This document shows positions 1 through 7,787 of a stretch of DNA of 11,735 nt, one piece after another (positions within the stretch are counted from its first letter, which is position 1; each line of letters starts with the position of its first letter). This DNA is from JANXSS01 sp025356535. GTDB lineage: Bacteria; Pseudomonadota; Gammaproteobacteria; Burkholderiales; Burkholderiaceae_D. The translations under genes were made by a program, and so were the position numbers. Location of the stretch: assembly GCA_043762325.1 (NCBI GenBank), contig JAYUMU010000027.1, forward strand, positions 1 through 11,735, given 5' to 3'. Below the pieces are notes generated by a model. It saw nothing but the letters and a program-made list of their open reading frames with translations. It was not told the origin of the DNA and did no database searches.

Positions 1-1486
1 CCTGGTCGAACCTGCCGGCGGCGACAAGGGCGCGAATCGCGCGTTCGTCGCCTGCAGACAAGTGCACGGCAACGCCGAGCGCACCGGCCAGCACCACGCC
101 AACGCCAAATGCAGCCGCCGCGCGCCCGAGCCGCCTGCGCTCGCGCGCCGACAGCGCAGCGGCAACCTGCATTGCCAGAAGCACGAACTGGCTGCGGCGG
201 TGGCGGTGGCGGTGGCGGCCGCCCTGGCCTGCTGCGGCCGGCGCCCCTGCAGCAGGACCGGCGCCGTCCCTGCCGCGGGCGCCGGCATCATCGGCCGGCG
301 TCGTTCCTCCTGCGGCCCCTGCGGAACCTGCGGGGGCAGCAAAGTTGCCGGGACTGCCAGGGCCGCCGCCATTTTTGTCGCTGCCGCCCACCTGCGCGCC
401 GGCCGCCGACGCGCCCATCGCCGGCTCGCGCCGGCCGCCGTCCTCGTTTGCCGCCGCAGCCTGCGCCTCGGCCACAGGGGCGCTGTCGACGCAAAAAATT
501 TCAAGAAATGAATTCGGCGCGCCGATGAAGGTGGTGCGGTCGATGTCGAATCGCATCGCCTGCGCGGTGGCAGGCGTGCCCGCTGCGCCCGGCGGCGGCG
601 CTTCCTGGCGCACCGGAATGCCGGTGTAGCGCGTCAGCGTCGGATCGGCCGCCACGTCTTCCTTCTGCAGGACGACACGGTAGACGAAGAACCTGCCGCC
701 GAAAGCGATCGTGTCGCCCTCCTCCAGCGGCGTTGCATGCTCGTCGAGCCGGCGGCCGTTGACGAAGGTGCCGTTGGTGCTGCCGAGGTCCTCCACCTGC
801 GGCAGGCCGCGCTTGAGAAAGACATGCGCATGCCGCCGCGAAAGATAATTGACCTGCTGCGCATGCGCATCGCGGTAGCGGGCGAAGGTCGCGTCTGCCT
901 TGCTGACAAGGAATGGAAACTGCGTCACGACGATCGGCTGCAGGCCGGCCGCATCCACCTCGGGTTGCAGCGTCAGGCTCAGCAGCCGGGCAACCGGCAC
1001 CGGCGCATGCGCGCGCAGCTGCACCTGGAACTTCAGGCCGCGGCCGAACTGCAGTTCGTCGCCCTGCTGCAGCCGCGCCGTTTTCTGGCGCACGTCGACG
1101 CCATTGACGGCGGTGCCGTTCTTGCTGCCCATGTCGGCGATGTGGATGATGCCGTTTTCGCAGAAGATGCGGGCATGCCGGCGCGACAGGTCGGCCACGG
1201 CGTCGGCCGGATAGGCATCGAAGGGCGGCTCGTTGCGACCGACGGCAAACAGGGTTTCGTCGATGCCGATCTCGGCCAGGTCGGGATGCGAAAGCGGCTT
1301 GAGGACGATCTGGAACGAACGCGGCGGCGTGCCCAGGGACGCGCCGGCCGGTGCACTGGCGGCCTCCGGCGCAGGCGCGGCCGCCTCGCCGCGCCCGATG
1401 GTTGCGCGGCCGTCGCGCGGTTCGCGCGCCTGGCCTGCATCGCCCGGAGCCGGGCGGCTTGGCGCCAGCATCTCTTCGTCCGCCAT
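1..1486 (-). CDS. Membrane protein with two FHA domains (C-terminal part beyond the left edge)
   Basis: The frame is open from ATG at 1486 to the window edge (495 codons, no stop), so the gene is partial at its 3' end. Residues about 60-157 form one FHA domain (GRN at 83-85, SRRHARI at 101-107, SKNGT at 121-125). Residues about 180-272 form a second (SRRHAH at 216-221, STNGTFVNG at 236-244). FHA domains bind phosphothreonine, so this is probably a reader of the Ser/Thr kinase encoded in the window (inference). A low-complexity Ala/Gly/Pro linker (about 295-422), a basic RHRHRHRR run (424-431) and one predicted membrane segment (about 455-475) follow. The last residues (ERAIRALVAAGRFDQ) could begin TPR-like helices, but too little is visible. 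The start codon directly abuts the upstream TAG (TAGATG) behind an AGGCGGG ribosome site, implying translational coupling to the outer-membrane factor gene. Confidence 0.85.
   Translation of the reverse strand, partial: MADEEMLAPSRPAPGDAGQAREPRDGRATIGRGEAAAPAPEAASAPAGASLGTPPRSFQIVLKPLSHPDLAEIGIDETLFAVGRNEPPFDAYPADAVADLSRRHARIFCENGIIHIADMGSKNGTAVNGVDVRQKTARLQQGDELQFGRGLKFQVQLRAHAPVPVARLLSLTLQPEVDAAGLQPIVVTQFPFLVSKADATFARYRDAHAQQVNYLSRRHAHVFLKRGLPQVEDLGSTNGTFVNGRRLDEHATPLEEGDTIAFGGRFFVYRVVLQKEDVAADPTLTRYTGIPVRQEAPPPGAAGTPATAQAMRFDIDRTTFIGAPNSFLEIFCVDSAPVAEAQAAAANEDGGRREPAMGASAAGAQVGGSDKNGGGPGSPGNFAAPAGSAGAAGGTTPADDAGARGRDGAGPAAGAPAAAGQGGRHRHRHRRSQFVLLAMQVAAALSARERRRLGRAAAAFGVGVVLAGALGVAVHLSAGDERAIRALVAAGRFDQ
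196..219. repeat. Short GGCGGT hexamer tandem repeat
   Basis: Three exact GGCGGT units and a fourth GGCGGC unit lie in tandem inside the FHA gene. On the coding strand they give alternating CAC/CGC codons, which produce the RHRHRH tract just before the membrane segment. Units are multiples of three, so copy-number change would alter tract length without a frameshift. Confidence 0.7.
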
Positions 1487-2878
1487 CTAGTTGCCCGCCT
1501 GTCCGACCACGACATCCGGCCAGCCGCCGCCGAGCGCCTTGTAGACGGTTACCGTGTCCGAAAGTATCTGCTGGTGATTCGTCAGGAGCGCCTGCCGGGA
1601 AGCCAGGAGCGAACGTTGCGACTCGAAGACATCGAGCTGCGACACCAGGCCTTCGCGCAACTGGCCTTCGACCTGCAGGGCCACGGTTTCGAGATGGGCG
1701 GCCTGCTGTTGCAGCTCGACGCGCTGGCGCCGATGCGCCTCCAGGTTGACCAGCGCATTCTCGACTTCCTCGAAAGCGGTGATGACGGTCTTGCGATACT
1801 GCGCTTCGACGACTGCGACCTGGGCCTCGGTCGTCTTCACATGCGCCTTGACGCCGGGGTCGAGCAGCGGAATGTTAATGCTCGGCAGCAGGTTGAAGGT
1901 AAAGGCGCGCAGCAGGTCGCGCAGCGCAAAGCTCGACGTGCCGCCGCGCCCGGTCAGGCTGATCGAGGGCAGCTGCGCCAGCTTCGCCTGGCCGACCAGG
2001 TCGTAGGCTTCCAGCACCCGGTATTCGGCGGCGACGATGTCGGGCCGGCGTTTGAGCAACTGCGACGGCAACCCGGCCGGCACCGCCGGCAATTGCACCC
2101 GCTCCTGCAGGCGGCCGTTGCTGACCCGGTATTCGCCGGCGCCGGCGCCCATCAGGGTGGCCAGTGCGTTTTCGGCGACGTCGCGCGACCGGCGCAGTTC
2201 CAGCAGGTCATTCGACAGCCGGTTCAGCTCGGCGCGCTGCTGCAGCACGCGGGTGTTGGGCAACAGGCCGTTGGCGACCATGGCTTCGAGAATCGTCAGT
2301 ATCTGGCGGTTCTTCTCCAGCGCCTGATCCTGGCGCTCGATCTGTTCGTCGAACTGCAGTATCTGGAAATACGTCGTCGAGACATCCGCGACCATGGTCA
2401 GGTAGCCGGCCCGCCAGTCGGCCTCGGTCGCCTGGAATTCTGCGCTTTGCGCCTGCACGCCTTTTTCGACCTTGCCCCAGACATCGGCTTCCCAGCTCAC
2501 CGCCGCGCCGGCGCTGATCTGCCTGGTCAGCGGCCGGCCGGTGCTCTTGTCGATGCTCACGGCGCTGGCCACGTCGAGCGTCGGCAAGGCGCCGGCCCGC
2601 ACTTCGCCGACCTCGGCTTCGGCCACGCGGATGCGCGCCGCCAGGATCTTCAGGTCGATGTTGCTGGCAACCGCGCCGGCGACCAATTGATCCAGAAACG
2701 GATCGCGAAAATTTTTCCACCATTGCGGCGAGATGGTTTCGGCGGCCGAGACGGCGCCGGCGGGCCGGCGCGACCAGTCGCTCTTGGCAACGGTGTCGGG
2801 GCGGCGGTAGGCCGGCATGCCGACATCGGCGCAGCCCGCCAGCAATACGACCAGGATCATGGCGTTGCGGGCGTTCAT
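1487..2878 (-). CDS. Outer-membrane efflux lipoprotein, NodT/TolC-like family
   Basis: The 463-aa product has the usual length of NodT-family outer-membrane factors, the trimeric exit ducts of tripartite efflux and type I secretion systems. A short hydrophobic signal ends in a lipobox (LLAG then Cys16), so the mature protein should be acylated and sit in the outer membrane with a periplasmic barrel. Typical family features follow: WWKNFRDPFLDQLV near residues 50-64, the long helical repeats rich in Gln/Glu/Arg, and the RRPDI motif preceding AAEYRV in the second half. The start at 2878 is preferred over an upstream in-frame ATG at 2947 because it places the lipobox correctly and has GGAG six bases upstream. 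That ATG overlaps the HD-GYP stop codon (ATGA). No adaptor or inner-membrane pump gene is adjacent in the window, so the transported substrate cannot be read from the sequence. Confidence 0.93.
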   Translation of the reverse strand: MNARNAMILVVLLAGCADVGMPAYRRPDTVAKSDWSRRPAGAVSAAETISPQWWKNFRDPFLDQLVAGAVASNIDLKILAARIRVAEAEVGEVRAGALPTLDVASAVSIDKSTGRPLTRQISAGAAVSWEADVWGKVEKGVQAQSAEFQATEADWRAGYLTMVADVSTTYFQILQFDEQIERQDQALEKNRQILTILEAMVANGLLPNTRVLQQRAELNRLSNDLLELRRSRDVAENALATLMGAGAGEYRVSNGRLQERVQLPAVPAGLPSQLLKRRPDIVAAEYRVLEAYDLVGQAKLAQLPSISLTGRGGTSSFALRDLLRAFTFNLLPSINIPLLDPGVKAHVKTTEAQVAVVEAQYRKTVITAFEEVENALVNLEAHRRQRVELQQQAAHLETVALQVEGQLREGLVSQLDVFESQRSLLASRQALLTNHQQILSDTVTVYKALGGGWPDVVVGQAGN

Positions 2879-5073
2879 GCGTTGCTCCAGGCGCGCGCGT
2901 GCGCAAAGACGTCGAACAGGCCGGCGTCGAGGTGACCGGCATGGCATTCGGCCTGCATCAGCGCGAGCGCCTGATCGATGCCCAGCGCTTTCTTGTAGGG
3001 CCGGTCGGCAGCCGTCAGGGCATCGAAGATGTCGCAGATCGTCAGTATCCGGGTCTGCACGCTGATCTCGGGCCCGCGCAGGCCGCGCGGATAACCGGAG
3101 CCGTCGAGTTTTTCATGATGGCCGTGGGCGATGGCCGGCACCTTCGCCAGGTCGCCGGTCCAGGGAATGAGGATCAGGAAGGCATGCGAATCGGCCACAT
3201 GCATTTCGATCTGACGCCGTTCGTCCGCGGTCAGGCAACCGCGCGTGAGGCGCAATGCGGAAAACTCGAATGGCTCGAGCAGCGTGGCCGGCCCGTCCGC
3301 AGCGGGGTAACGGTAGTCCTGCGCCTGCTGCAGTTGCGCCAGCTGCAGCGCCGTTGCCGCCTGCGTGCCGGCCTGCTCGGAGACCGCCGGCTCGTTGCTG
3401 CACTGAATTGCCTGCATGAATTCGCCCAGGCGTTGCGATTCGATGCGAAGCGCTTGCTCGACTCGCAATTTCTCGCGTCGGAATTCCGCCCGGCCAAGCG
3501 GCTGCCGCGCATGCCGCAGCACCAGTTGCCGGTAGGCCTCGCGCTCCAGGCAGGCACGCGCCGTGCAGAAGCGCTGCTCCAGCAACTGCATCTGCGAGGC
3601 GTGCAGTTTCTTTTCCTTGCGCAGGACGTGTTCGCGCACGCCGACCCTGCCGAAATCGTGCAGCAAGGCGGCGTAACGGATCTCGCGCAACTGGTCGACG
3701 CTGAAGCGCACGGCCCGCAGCGCCGGCGCGTCGGCCCGGTCGACTGCGCGCGCCAGCCGCTCGGCAAAATCGGCCACGCGGAACGAATGGCCGGCCGTTG
3801 CCGGATCGCGCTCCTCGATCGCCTGCACCGAGGCGCGCACGAAACCGTCGAGCAGGCGCTCGATGTCGGAATACAGCTGGAAGGTCTTCAGCGTCACGGC
3901 AGCCTCGGCGCACACGCCGGTCAGCATTTCCAGGTCGGGCGCCTTGAAGGCATGCGGGTCGGAGGCGGTATCGACCTGGATCAGGCCGAGGCATTCGGAC
4001 TCCAGCAACAGCGGCACGCACATGACGCTGCGAATCGGCTGGGCGACGATCGATTCCTGCGAAGCGAAATGCCGGTCGGCCAGCATGTCGACCGACAGGA
4101 TCGCCTGCTTGTTGCCGAGCACTTCGCGCAGGATGGTGCGCGACAGACGCACCGCGCGCGGATCGAGCACGGCGCCGTCGCGACGCCGGGCGGCGTCCGG
4201 ATGCAGCGGCAACGGCGGCTCGTGCGCCGCCGTGCCGCCGTTTGGCGCCGGCGCTGCGGCCGGTGCCTGGCCTTGCTGCGCACGCTCATCCCGCACGCCG
4301 CCGCGGCTGCCTTCAGGTTTCAGAAAGACGATGAAGGCGCGCTCGGCCAGTGGAAACAGCTCGAAGATGAAACGCATGATCTTTTCGATCAGGGTTGCCC
4401 GATCGGTGACCACGCCCAGCGCAATGCTTACCTGCGACATCGCATGCAGTTTCTGGATCGTGGCCTGCAGGTCGGCTGCCGAAGCATTGCCTGCAGCCGG
4501 CTGCGCAGCCTGCGCCGCATGGACGTCGCCGCGCCATGCCCTGGAGTATTCAGTGGCGTCGACCGCGCCGGTGATGATGGGCTGCCCGCTCTCGCCGGCC
4601 GGCGCGCTCAGGCAATGGAAGGTCATGCAGGTCGAGCAGATGCGCACTTCGTCGCCATCGCACAGCACCCGCGCCGCACCGGGCGCGAGCCGCTCGGCGC
4701 CGACATAGGTGCCGTTGACGGAATGCAGATCCTCCAGGAAAAACCGGTTGCCGCGCCGCTCGATGCGCGCATGCCGCCGGCTCACCGTATGTTCCGCCAG
4801 GCCCAGGAACGGCTCCTGCCCGGCCGGCGACGATTGCGAGGCCGTTGGCGCCGCCGGAGTCGGCGGCAGGCGCGTGCCTTCGTCGTGCGCAGCCGCTGCG
4901 CAAAGCTGCGCGGCGGGATCGCCCTCGCGCCGCAACTCTGCATGACGCGCCTGGTGCCGCGCACGCCCGATGACGACCTGCTCGGGCAAGGGGATCACCC
5001 GCGGTCGCTGCAGGGTCGGTTGCATGACGTCGAGATAGGCCATCACGACGCACGGGGATAGGGACTGCATCAT
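2875..5073 (-). CDS. FHA-GAF-HD-GYP signalling protein (probable cyclic-di-GMP phosphodiesterase)
   Basis: The 732-aa protein has three parts. An FHA domain spans about 33-150 (VIGRAR, then SRRHARI at 98-104, SVNGTYVG at 118-125), split by an Ala/Pro-rich loop. A GAF-like domain spans about 215-398. A C-terminal HD-GYP domain spans about 408-722. The metal and catalytic positions are present: His429, HD at 472-473, His625, HHEKLDGSGYP from 652 to 662, and DIFDAL beginning at Asp681. HD-GYP domains hydrolyse cyclic-di-GMP, so activity is plausible. The usual HDxGK lysine is Arg476, and about 120 mostly helical, Gln/Arg-rich residues (about 492-612) separate the HD and His625 segments. I recall this insert in a known FHA/GAF/HD-GYP subgroup. 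Adjacent ATGs occur at 5073 and 5070; GAAGG is better spaced for the second. The 3' end overlaps the efflux lipoprotein gene by 4 bases. Confidence 0.92.
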   Translation of the reverse strand: MMQSLSPCVVMAYLDVMQPTLQRPRVIPLPEQVVIGRARHQARHAELRREGDPAAQLCAAAAHDEGTRLPPTPAAPTASQSSPAGQEPFLGLAEHTVSRRHARIERRGNRFFLEDLHSVNGTYVGAERLAPGAARVLCDGDEVRICSTCMTFHCLSAPAGESGQPIITGAVDATEYSRAWRGDVHAAQAAQPAAGNASAADLQATIQKLHAMSQVSIALGVVTDRATLIEKIMRFIFELFPLAERAFIVFLKPEGSRGGVRDERAQQGQAPAAAPAPNGGTAAHEPPLPLHPDAARRRDGAVLDPRAVRLSRTILREVLGNKQAILSVDMLADRHFASQESIVAQPIRSVMCVPLLLESECLGLIQVDTASDPHAFKAPDLEMLTGVCAEAAVTLKTFQLYSDIERLLDGFVRASVQAIEERDPATAGHSFRVADFAERLARAVDRADAPALRAVRFSVDQLREIRYAALLHDFGRVGVREHVLRKEKKLHASQMQLLEQRFCTARACLEREAYRQLVLRHARQPLGRAEFRREKLRVEQALRIESQRLGEFMQAIQCSNEPAVSEQAGTQAATALQLAQLQQAQDYRYPAADGPATLLEPFEFSALRLTRGCLTADERRQIEMHVADSHAFLILIPWTGDLAKVPAIAHGHHEKLDGSGYPRGLRGPEISVQTRILTICDIFDALTAADRPYKKALGIDQALALMQAECHAGHLDAGLFDVFAHARAWSNA

Positions 5074-5184
5074 TGCCTTCGTGCCCGCAAGGTGAAACGC
5101 TTCCTGGCAGCGTGGACGGCCGGTGCTGCCGCCCTTGCTTTCGACATCCGGCAGGCAGGTTCGTTCAGGCGCCGCCGCGCCACG

Positions 5185-5604
5185 TCACCGCACCGTGATC
5201 GCAATTTTCCTCGAGTAGATCGGATGCGCGTGCGGTACGTGCCGGTCGTCGCCCATCAGCAGTTGCAGGGTGTGCCGGCCCGGCGGCAGCTCCAGCAGCG
5301 TCTCGGTTTCGCCGGCGCCGAAATGCAGATGCTGCCGGTCCGAGGGGATTTCCTGGTCCAGCGGCGGCAGCTCGGTATCGACCAGCAGATGATGATGGCC
5401 GGTATTGGGAAACTGCACGCCCTTCGGCGCGACGCCCATGTTGCGCAGGCCGAACCAGACCCGGAACGGACGCCCCTTCGGTATCACCTCGCCATTGTTC
5501 GGCCAGCCGATGTAGACGATCGCATCCTCCGCGCCGCGCGTGGTGGCCGTCTGCGCCATGCCGGCGACGGCCAGGCAAAACAATCCTGCCAATGCATTCT
5601 TCAC
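5185..5604 (-). CDS. Secreted DUF4399 family protein, copy A
   Basis: This 139-aa protein starts at GTG (5604), with AAGGA eight bases upstream. It opens with a signal peptide (hydrophobic to about residue 17, probable cleavage near AQTA) and is predicted to be periplasmic. The body matches the DUF4399 pattern: FGLRNMGVAPKGV (51-63), NTGHHHLLVDTELP (67-80), HLHFGAGETE (92-101), LPPGRHTLQLL (106-116) and GDDRHVPHAHP. The clustered histidines suggest metal binding, but no function is established and I infer none. Relatives are sometimes mislabelled as RodA in databases (from memory). It lies 98 bases downstream of a paralogue and 111 bases upstream of the HD-GYP gene, all on one strand, so co-transcription is possible but not tight. 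Confidence 0.88.
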   Translation of the reverse strand: MKNALAGLFCLAVAGMAQTATTRGAEDAIVYIGWPNNGEVIPKGRPFRVWFGLRNMGVAPKGVQFPNTGHHHLLVDTELPPLDQEIPSDRQHLHFGAGETETLLELPPGRHTLQLLMGDDRHVPHAHPIYSRKIAITVR

Positions 5605-5658
5605 TGTGCTCTTCCTTTTGAAACTGCCTGGTCCGTCTGCCCGTCGTGCTGCCTTGCC

Positions 5659-5678
5659 GTGCGGATAGCCGTCCGCAC
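5659..5678. other. Intercistronic stem-loop, 7-bp perfect inverted repeat
   Basis: GTGCGGA and TCCGCAC flank a 6-base loop in the 98-base gap between the two DUF4399 genes. No T-run follows on the transcribed strand, so it is more likely a weak mRNA processing or stability hairpin than an intrinsic terminator. It may also be chance in GC-rich DNA. Confidence 0.4.
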
Positions 5679-5702
5679 CCTGCGCTGCCGGCGCTGCCGG
5701 CG

Positions 5703-6134
5703 CTAGCGCACGATGATCGATATCGGCGCGGAATACACCGGCCGATCATGTGGCCGGTGATCCTGGTCGCCGATAAGCATCTGCAGCGTATGGCGGCCGG
5801 GCGGCAGTTCGATGCGCGCCTCGGTCTCGCCGGCGCCGAAATGCAGATGGTTGCGATCCGACGGTATCGGCTCGTTCAATGCCGGCAGCGGCACATCGAT
5901 GAGCAGGTGGTGATGGCCGGTATTGGGCAACACCACGCCTTTCGGCGCCACGCCCATGTCGCGCAACCCCATCCGCACCCAGAACCGGCGCCCCGGGATG
6001 ACGGCACCATCGGATGGCCAGATGAAATACGCCAGCGCATCCGGTGGCGCCGGTGTCGCAGCGCTGCAGATGCCAGACGGCCCCACTACCTGGAGCAAGA
6101 ACAACGATGCACCTGCGGCCAGCGTCTTGAACAT
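5703..6134 (-). CDS. Secreted DUF4399 family protein, copy B
   Basis: This 143-aa protein starts at ATG 6134 behind AAAGG with six bases spacing. A signal peptide (hydrophobic residues about 5-20, probable cleavage after CSA at 23-25) predicts export to the periplasm. The DUF4399 core is MGLRDMGVAPKGVVLP (55-70), NTGHHHLLIDVPLP (71-84), HLHFGAGETE (97-106) and LPPGRHTLQMLIGD (110-123). It closely parallels the copy just downstream, showing a tandem duplication that has since diverged, chiefly in the signal peptide and C-terminus. It is the first gene of the leftward block and faces the SUMF1-like gene divergently. Its biochemical role is unknown. The His-rich loops make a metal-related role possible but unsupported. 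Confidence 0.88.
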   Translation of the reverse strand: MFKTLAAGASLFLLQVVGPSGICSAATPAPPDALAYFIWPSDGAVIPGRRFWVRMGLRDMGVAPKGVVLPNTGHHHLLIDVPLPALNEPIPSDRNHLHFGAGETEARIELPPGRHTLQMLIGDQDHRPHDRPVYSAPISIIVR

Positions 6135-6333
6135 GTCGCGCCTTTCGAATTCACTCGCATGCTAAAAACCAGAGTAGCGCCGATGCATTGAAATGATTTG
6201 TTCTTTGTCAGGGCTTCTGTTCTTGTGCGAACTAAGCTTCAGGACATTCCCGTACTGATACAGGCGGCGTCGGCGCGGGCCGCATCGATGCCTGCGGCCC
6301 GCGTCGCATGACGCTCTTTGCCAAGGCATTTCC
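6135..6333. promoter_or_regulatory. Divergent intergenic region between DUF4399 copy B and the SUMF1-like gene
   Basis: These 199 bases separate two divergent starts and must hold promoters for both directions. The half near 6160-6250 is relatively AT-rich for this window and is the likely promoter zone. I could not assign a convincing -35/-10 pair on either strand. A strong hairpin sits at 6274-6303 (listed separately). Confidence 0.5.
6274..6303. other. Perfect 11-bp inverted repeat upstream of the SUMF1-like gene
   Basis: CGCGGGCCGCA (6274-6284) and TGCGGCCCGCG (6293-6303) are exact reverse complements around an 8-base loop. The structure ends 30 bases before the GTG start at 6334. No T-run follows, so it is not a classical terminator. 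It could be a 5'-UTR hairpin controlling translation, or a regulator site. Confidence 0.6.
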
Positions 6334-7563
6334 GTGTACCGAAAATTTTTCCTGATCTGGTTCACCACGGCCTGCATGATCACCGGCGCTGCGGCCGGCG
6401 TGCTGCCAAAAGATAGCGCCGAGCAGTTCGAGCTGACCTTCTGGGAATCGATCAAGGACAGCCGGCATGCGACCGACTACGAAGCCTATCTGCAGTCGTA
6501 TCCCAAGGGCCGCTTCGTGGCGCTGGCGCGCACCCGCATCGCCCGCCCGCGCGGCGGCGCCACGGGCGGCGACACAGGCGGCAGCGGCAACCCGATTGGC
6601 AGTGGCGGCAGTGGCGGCAGCGGCGGTACGGGCGGCAGTGGTGGTACGGGCGCTGCCGGCGCACCTGCCGCTGGCGCCGCCGCCGAGCCGGCCAGGAGCG
6701 CAAGCGCCGCGCTCACGCCTGCGACGCCAACGCCGCGCCCGCGCCGTCCACGCGGCAGCGGGCGCACGGCCGAAACCGCAAGCGCAGCGGCCGGCGCGGC
6801 CAGCGTCGAGCAGCACACGCCGGCGTCGCTGTTGCCAGCCCCGCCGGTGGCGGAAGTGCGCGACTGCGATGTCTGCCCGGTACTGGTTGCGCTGCCACGT
6901 GGCGGTTTTACCATGGGCAGCAATGTCGACGACCCGAGCGAACGTCCGGCATTTCATGTATCCATCAGTACCGCTTTTGCAATCGGCAAGTATGAAGTCA
7001 CGGTCGAGCAATGGAATGTCTGCGTTGCCAACGGCGGCTGTCCGCAGACCAGCAGCGACACCGGTCGCGCACCCAATACGCCGGCGCGCGACATCAGCTG
7101 GGATGACGCCCGTCTCTACACTGCCTGGCTGTCGAAAGTAACCGGCAAGGCCTACCGCCTGCCCAGCGAAGCCGAATGGGAGTACGCAGCCCGCGGCAGC
7201 ACCACCACCCGCTTCTGGTGGGGCGATCAGATGGCTACCGGCAAGGCAAACTGCAAGGAATGCGGCGAACCCTGGCAAGCCGATGCGCCGGCAGCCGTCG
7301 GCTCCTTTGCCGCGAATCCCTTCGGCCTGTTCGACATGAACGGCAGCGTCTGGGAATGGGTCAGCGATTGCTGGCACAACTCGTATCAGCGCGCACCTTC
7401 CGATGGGCGTTCCTGGGAAGAGCCGGACTGCCAGGTGCGGGTACTGCGCGGCGGCTCCTGGCGCCAGGGCGCATCCTACATGCCGTCGTCGACGCGCTTC
7501 AAGTACGACGCCAGCGTCCGGCAGTCGCAGAACGGCTTCCGGGTTGCACGCAGCACGGAATAG
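6334..7563 (+). CDS. Exported formylglycine-generating-enzyme-like (SUMF1 fold) protein lacking catalytic cysteines
   Basis: The 409-aa product starts at GTG 6334, with AAGG eight bases upstream and a good signal peptide (about residues 1-22). The next in-frame ATG would destroy that signal. Residues about 34-69 (FWESIKDSRHATDYEAYLQS and onward to KGRF) match a short helical module often found before caspase-like or SUMF1 domains. A Gly/Ser tract (about 73-108) and an Ala/Pro/Arg linker lead to the SUMF1 domain (about 181-406): GGFTMGS (190-196), YRLPSEAEWEYAARG (274-288), NPFGLFDMNGSVWEWVSD (328-345), VLRGGSW (370-376) and GFRVAR (401-406). The strand after RGGSW, where true FGE carries its copper-binding cysteine pair, has no cysteine. 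Sulfatase activation is therefore unlikely; a binding or scaffold role is a guess. Cysteine pairs at 178/181 and 307/310 may form disulfides or bind metal. Confidence 0.88.
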   Translation: MYRKFFLIWFTTACMITGAAAGVLPKDSAEQFELTFWESIKDSRHATDYEAYLQSYPKGRFVALARTRIARPRGGATGGDTGGSGNPIGSGGSGGSGGTGGSGGTGAAGAPAAGAAAEPARSASAALTPATPTPRPRRPRGSGRTAETASAAAGAASVEQHTPASLLPAPPVAEVRDCDVCPVLVALPRGGFTMGSNVDDPSERPAFHVSISTAFAIGKYEVTVEQWNVCVANGGCPQTSSDTGRAPNTPARDISWDDARLYTAWLSKVTGKAYRLPSEAEWEYAARGSTTTRFWWGDQMATGKANCKECGEPWQADAPAAVGSFAANPFGLFDMNGSVWEWVSDCWHNSYQRAPSDGRSWEEPDCQVRVLRGGSWRQGASYMPSSTRFKYDASVRQSQNGFRVARSTE

Positions 7564-7787
7564 TGGGCGCAATAGTGGGCGTAATTGCCGCCGCGCCGTT
7601 TCCAGTTCGGCGCCAGAGCAGGTTTCACAATGGCATACGCGCGCTAGGCATCGCCTCAAACCACATTGCGGCGTTGCAGCGCGCCTGTGTGGCCCGCCAC
7701 AAGGCATTTCCTGAGCCATGCACTGCGGCCCGATTCGGTATGCTCGATACGCATCACGCATAAAGCATAAAACATTCAACTTCAGCC
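7564..7787. other. Convergent intergenic gap
   Basis: This 224-base stretch lies between two converging genes. No ORF here looks real. A 6-bp hairpin (7593-7598 with 7608-7613) and a short 7-base-period GCATAAA-like repeat near 7751-7770 are visible, but neither is followed by a T-run. I can assign no firm terminator for either gene. Confidence 0.5.

Noticed and set aside
737..2935. A 732-codon open frame on the plus strand
   Set aside because: It lies opposite the FHA and efflux lipoprotein genes, has no recognisable domain, and is rich in His/Gln/Arg as expected of an antisense frame in GC-rich DNA.
2899..5061. A 720-codon plus-strand frame
   Set aside because: It is antisense to the HD-GYP gene, whose domains are unmistakable. 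Its composition is typical of a shadow frame.
6157..6172. Possible minus-strand sigma-54 element upstream of DUF4399 copy B
   Set aside because: GG and GC have the right spacing, but the CACG block is entirely mismatched and the transcript would start almost at the gene.
7430..7563. Variable region of a diversity-generating retroelement in the SUMF1-fold C-terminus
   Set aside because: SUMF1/C-lectin folds are common retroelement targets, but no reverse transcriptase or template repeat is in the window, and the region is not enriched in the Asn/AAY codons expected of adenine mutagenesis.
7749..7775. 7-base-period GCATAAA-like repeat after the kinase gene
   Set aside because: Only two to three imperfect units, with no arrayed spacers and no evident function.
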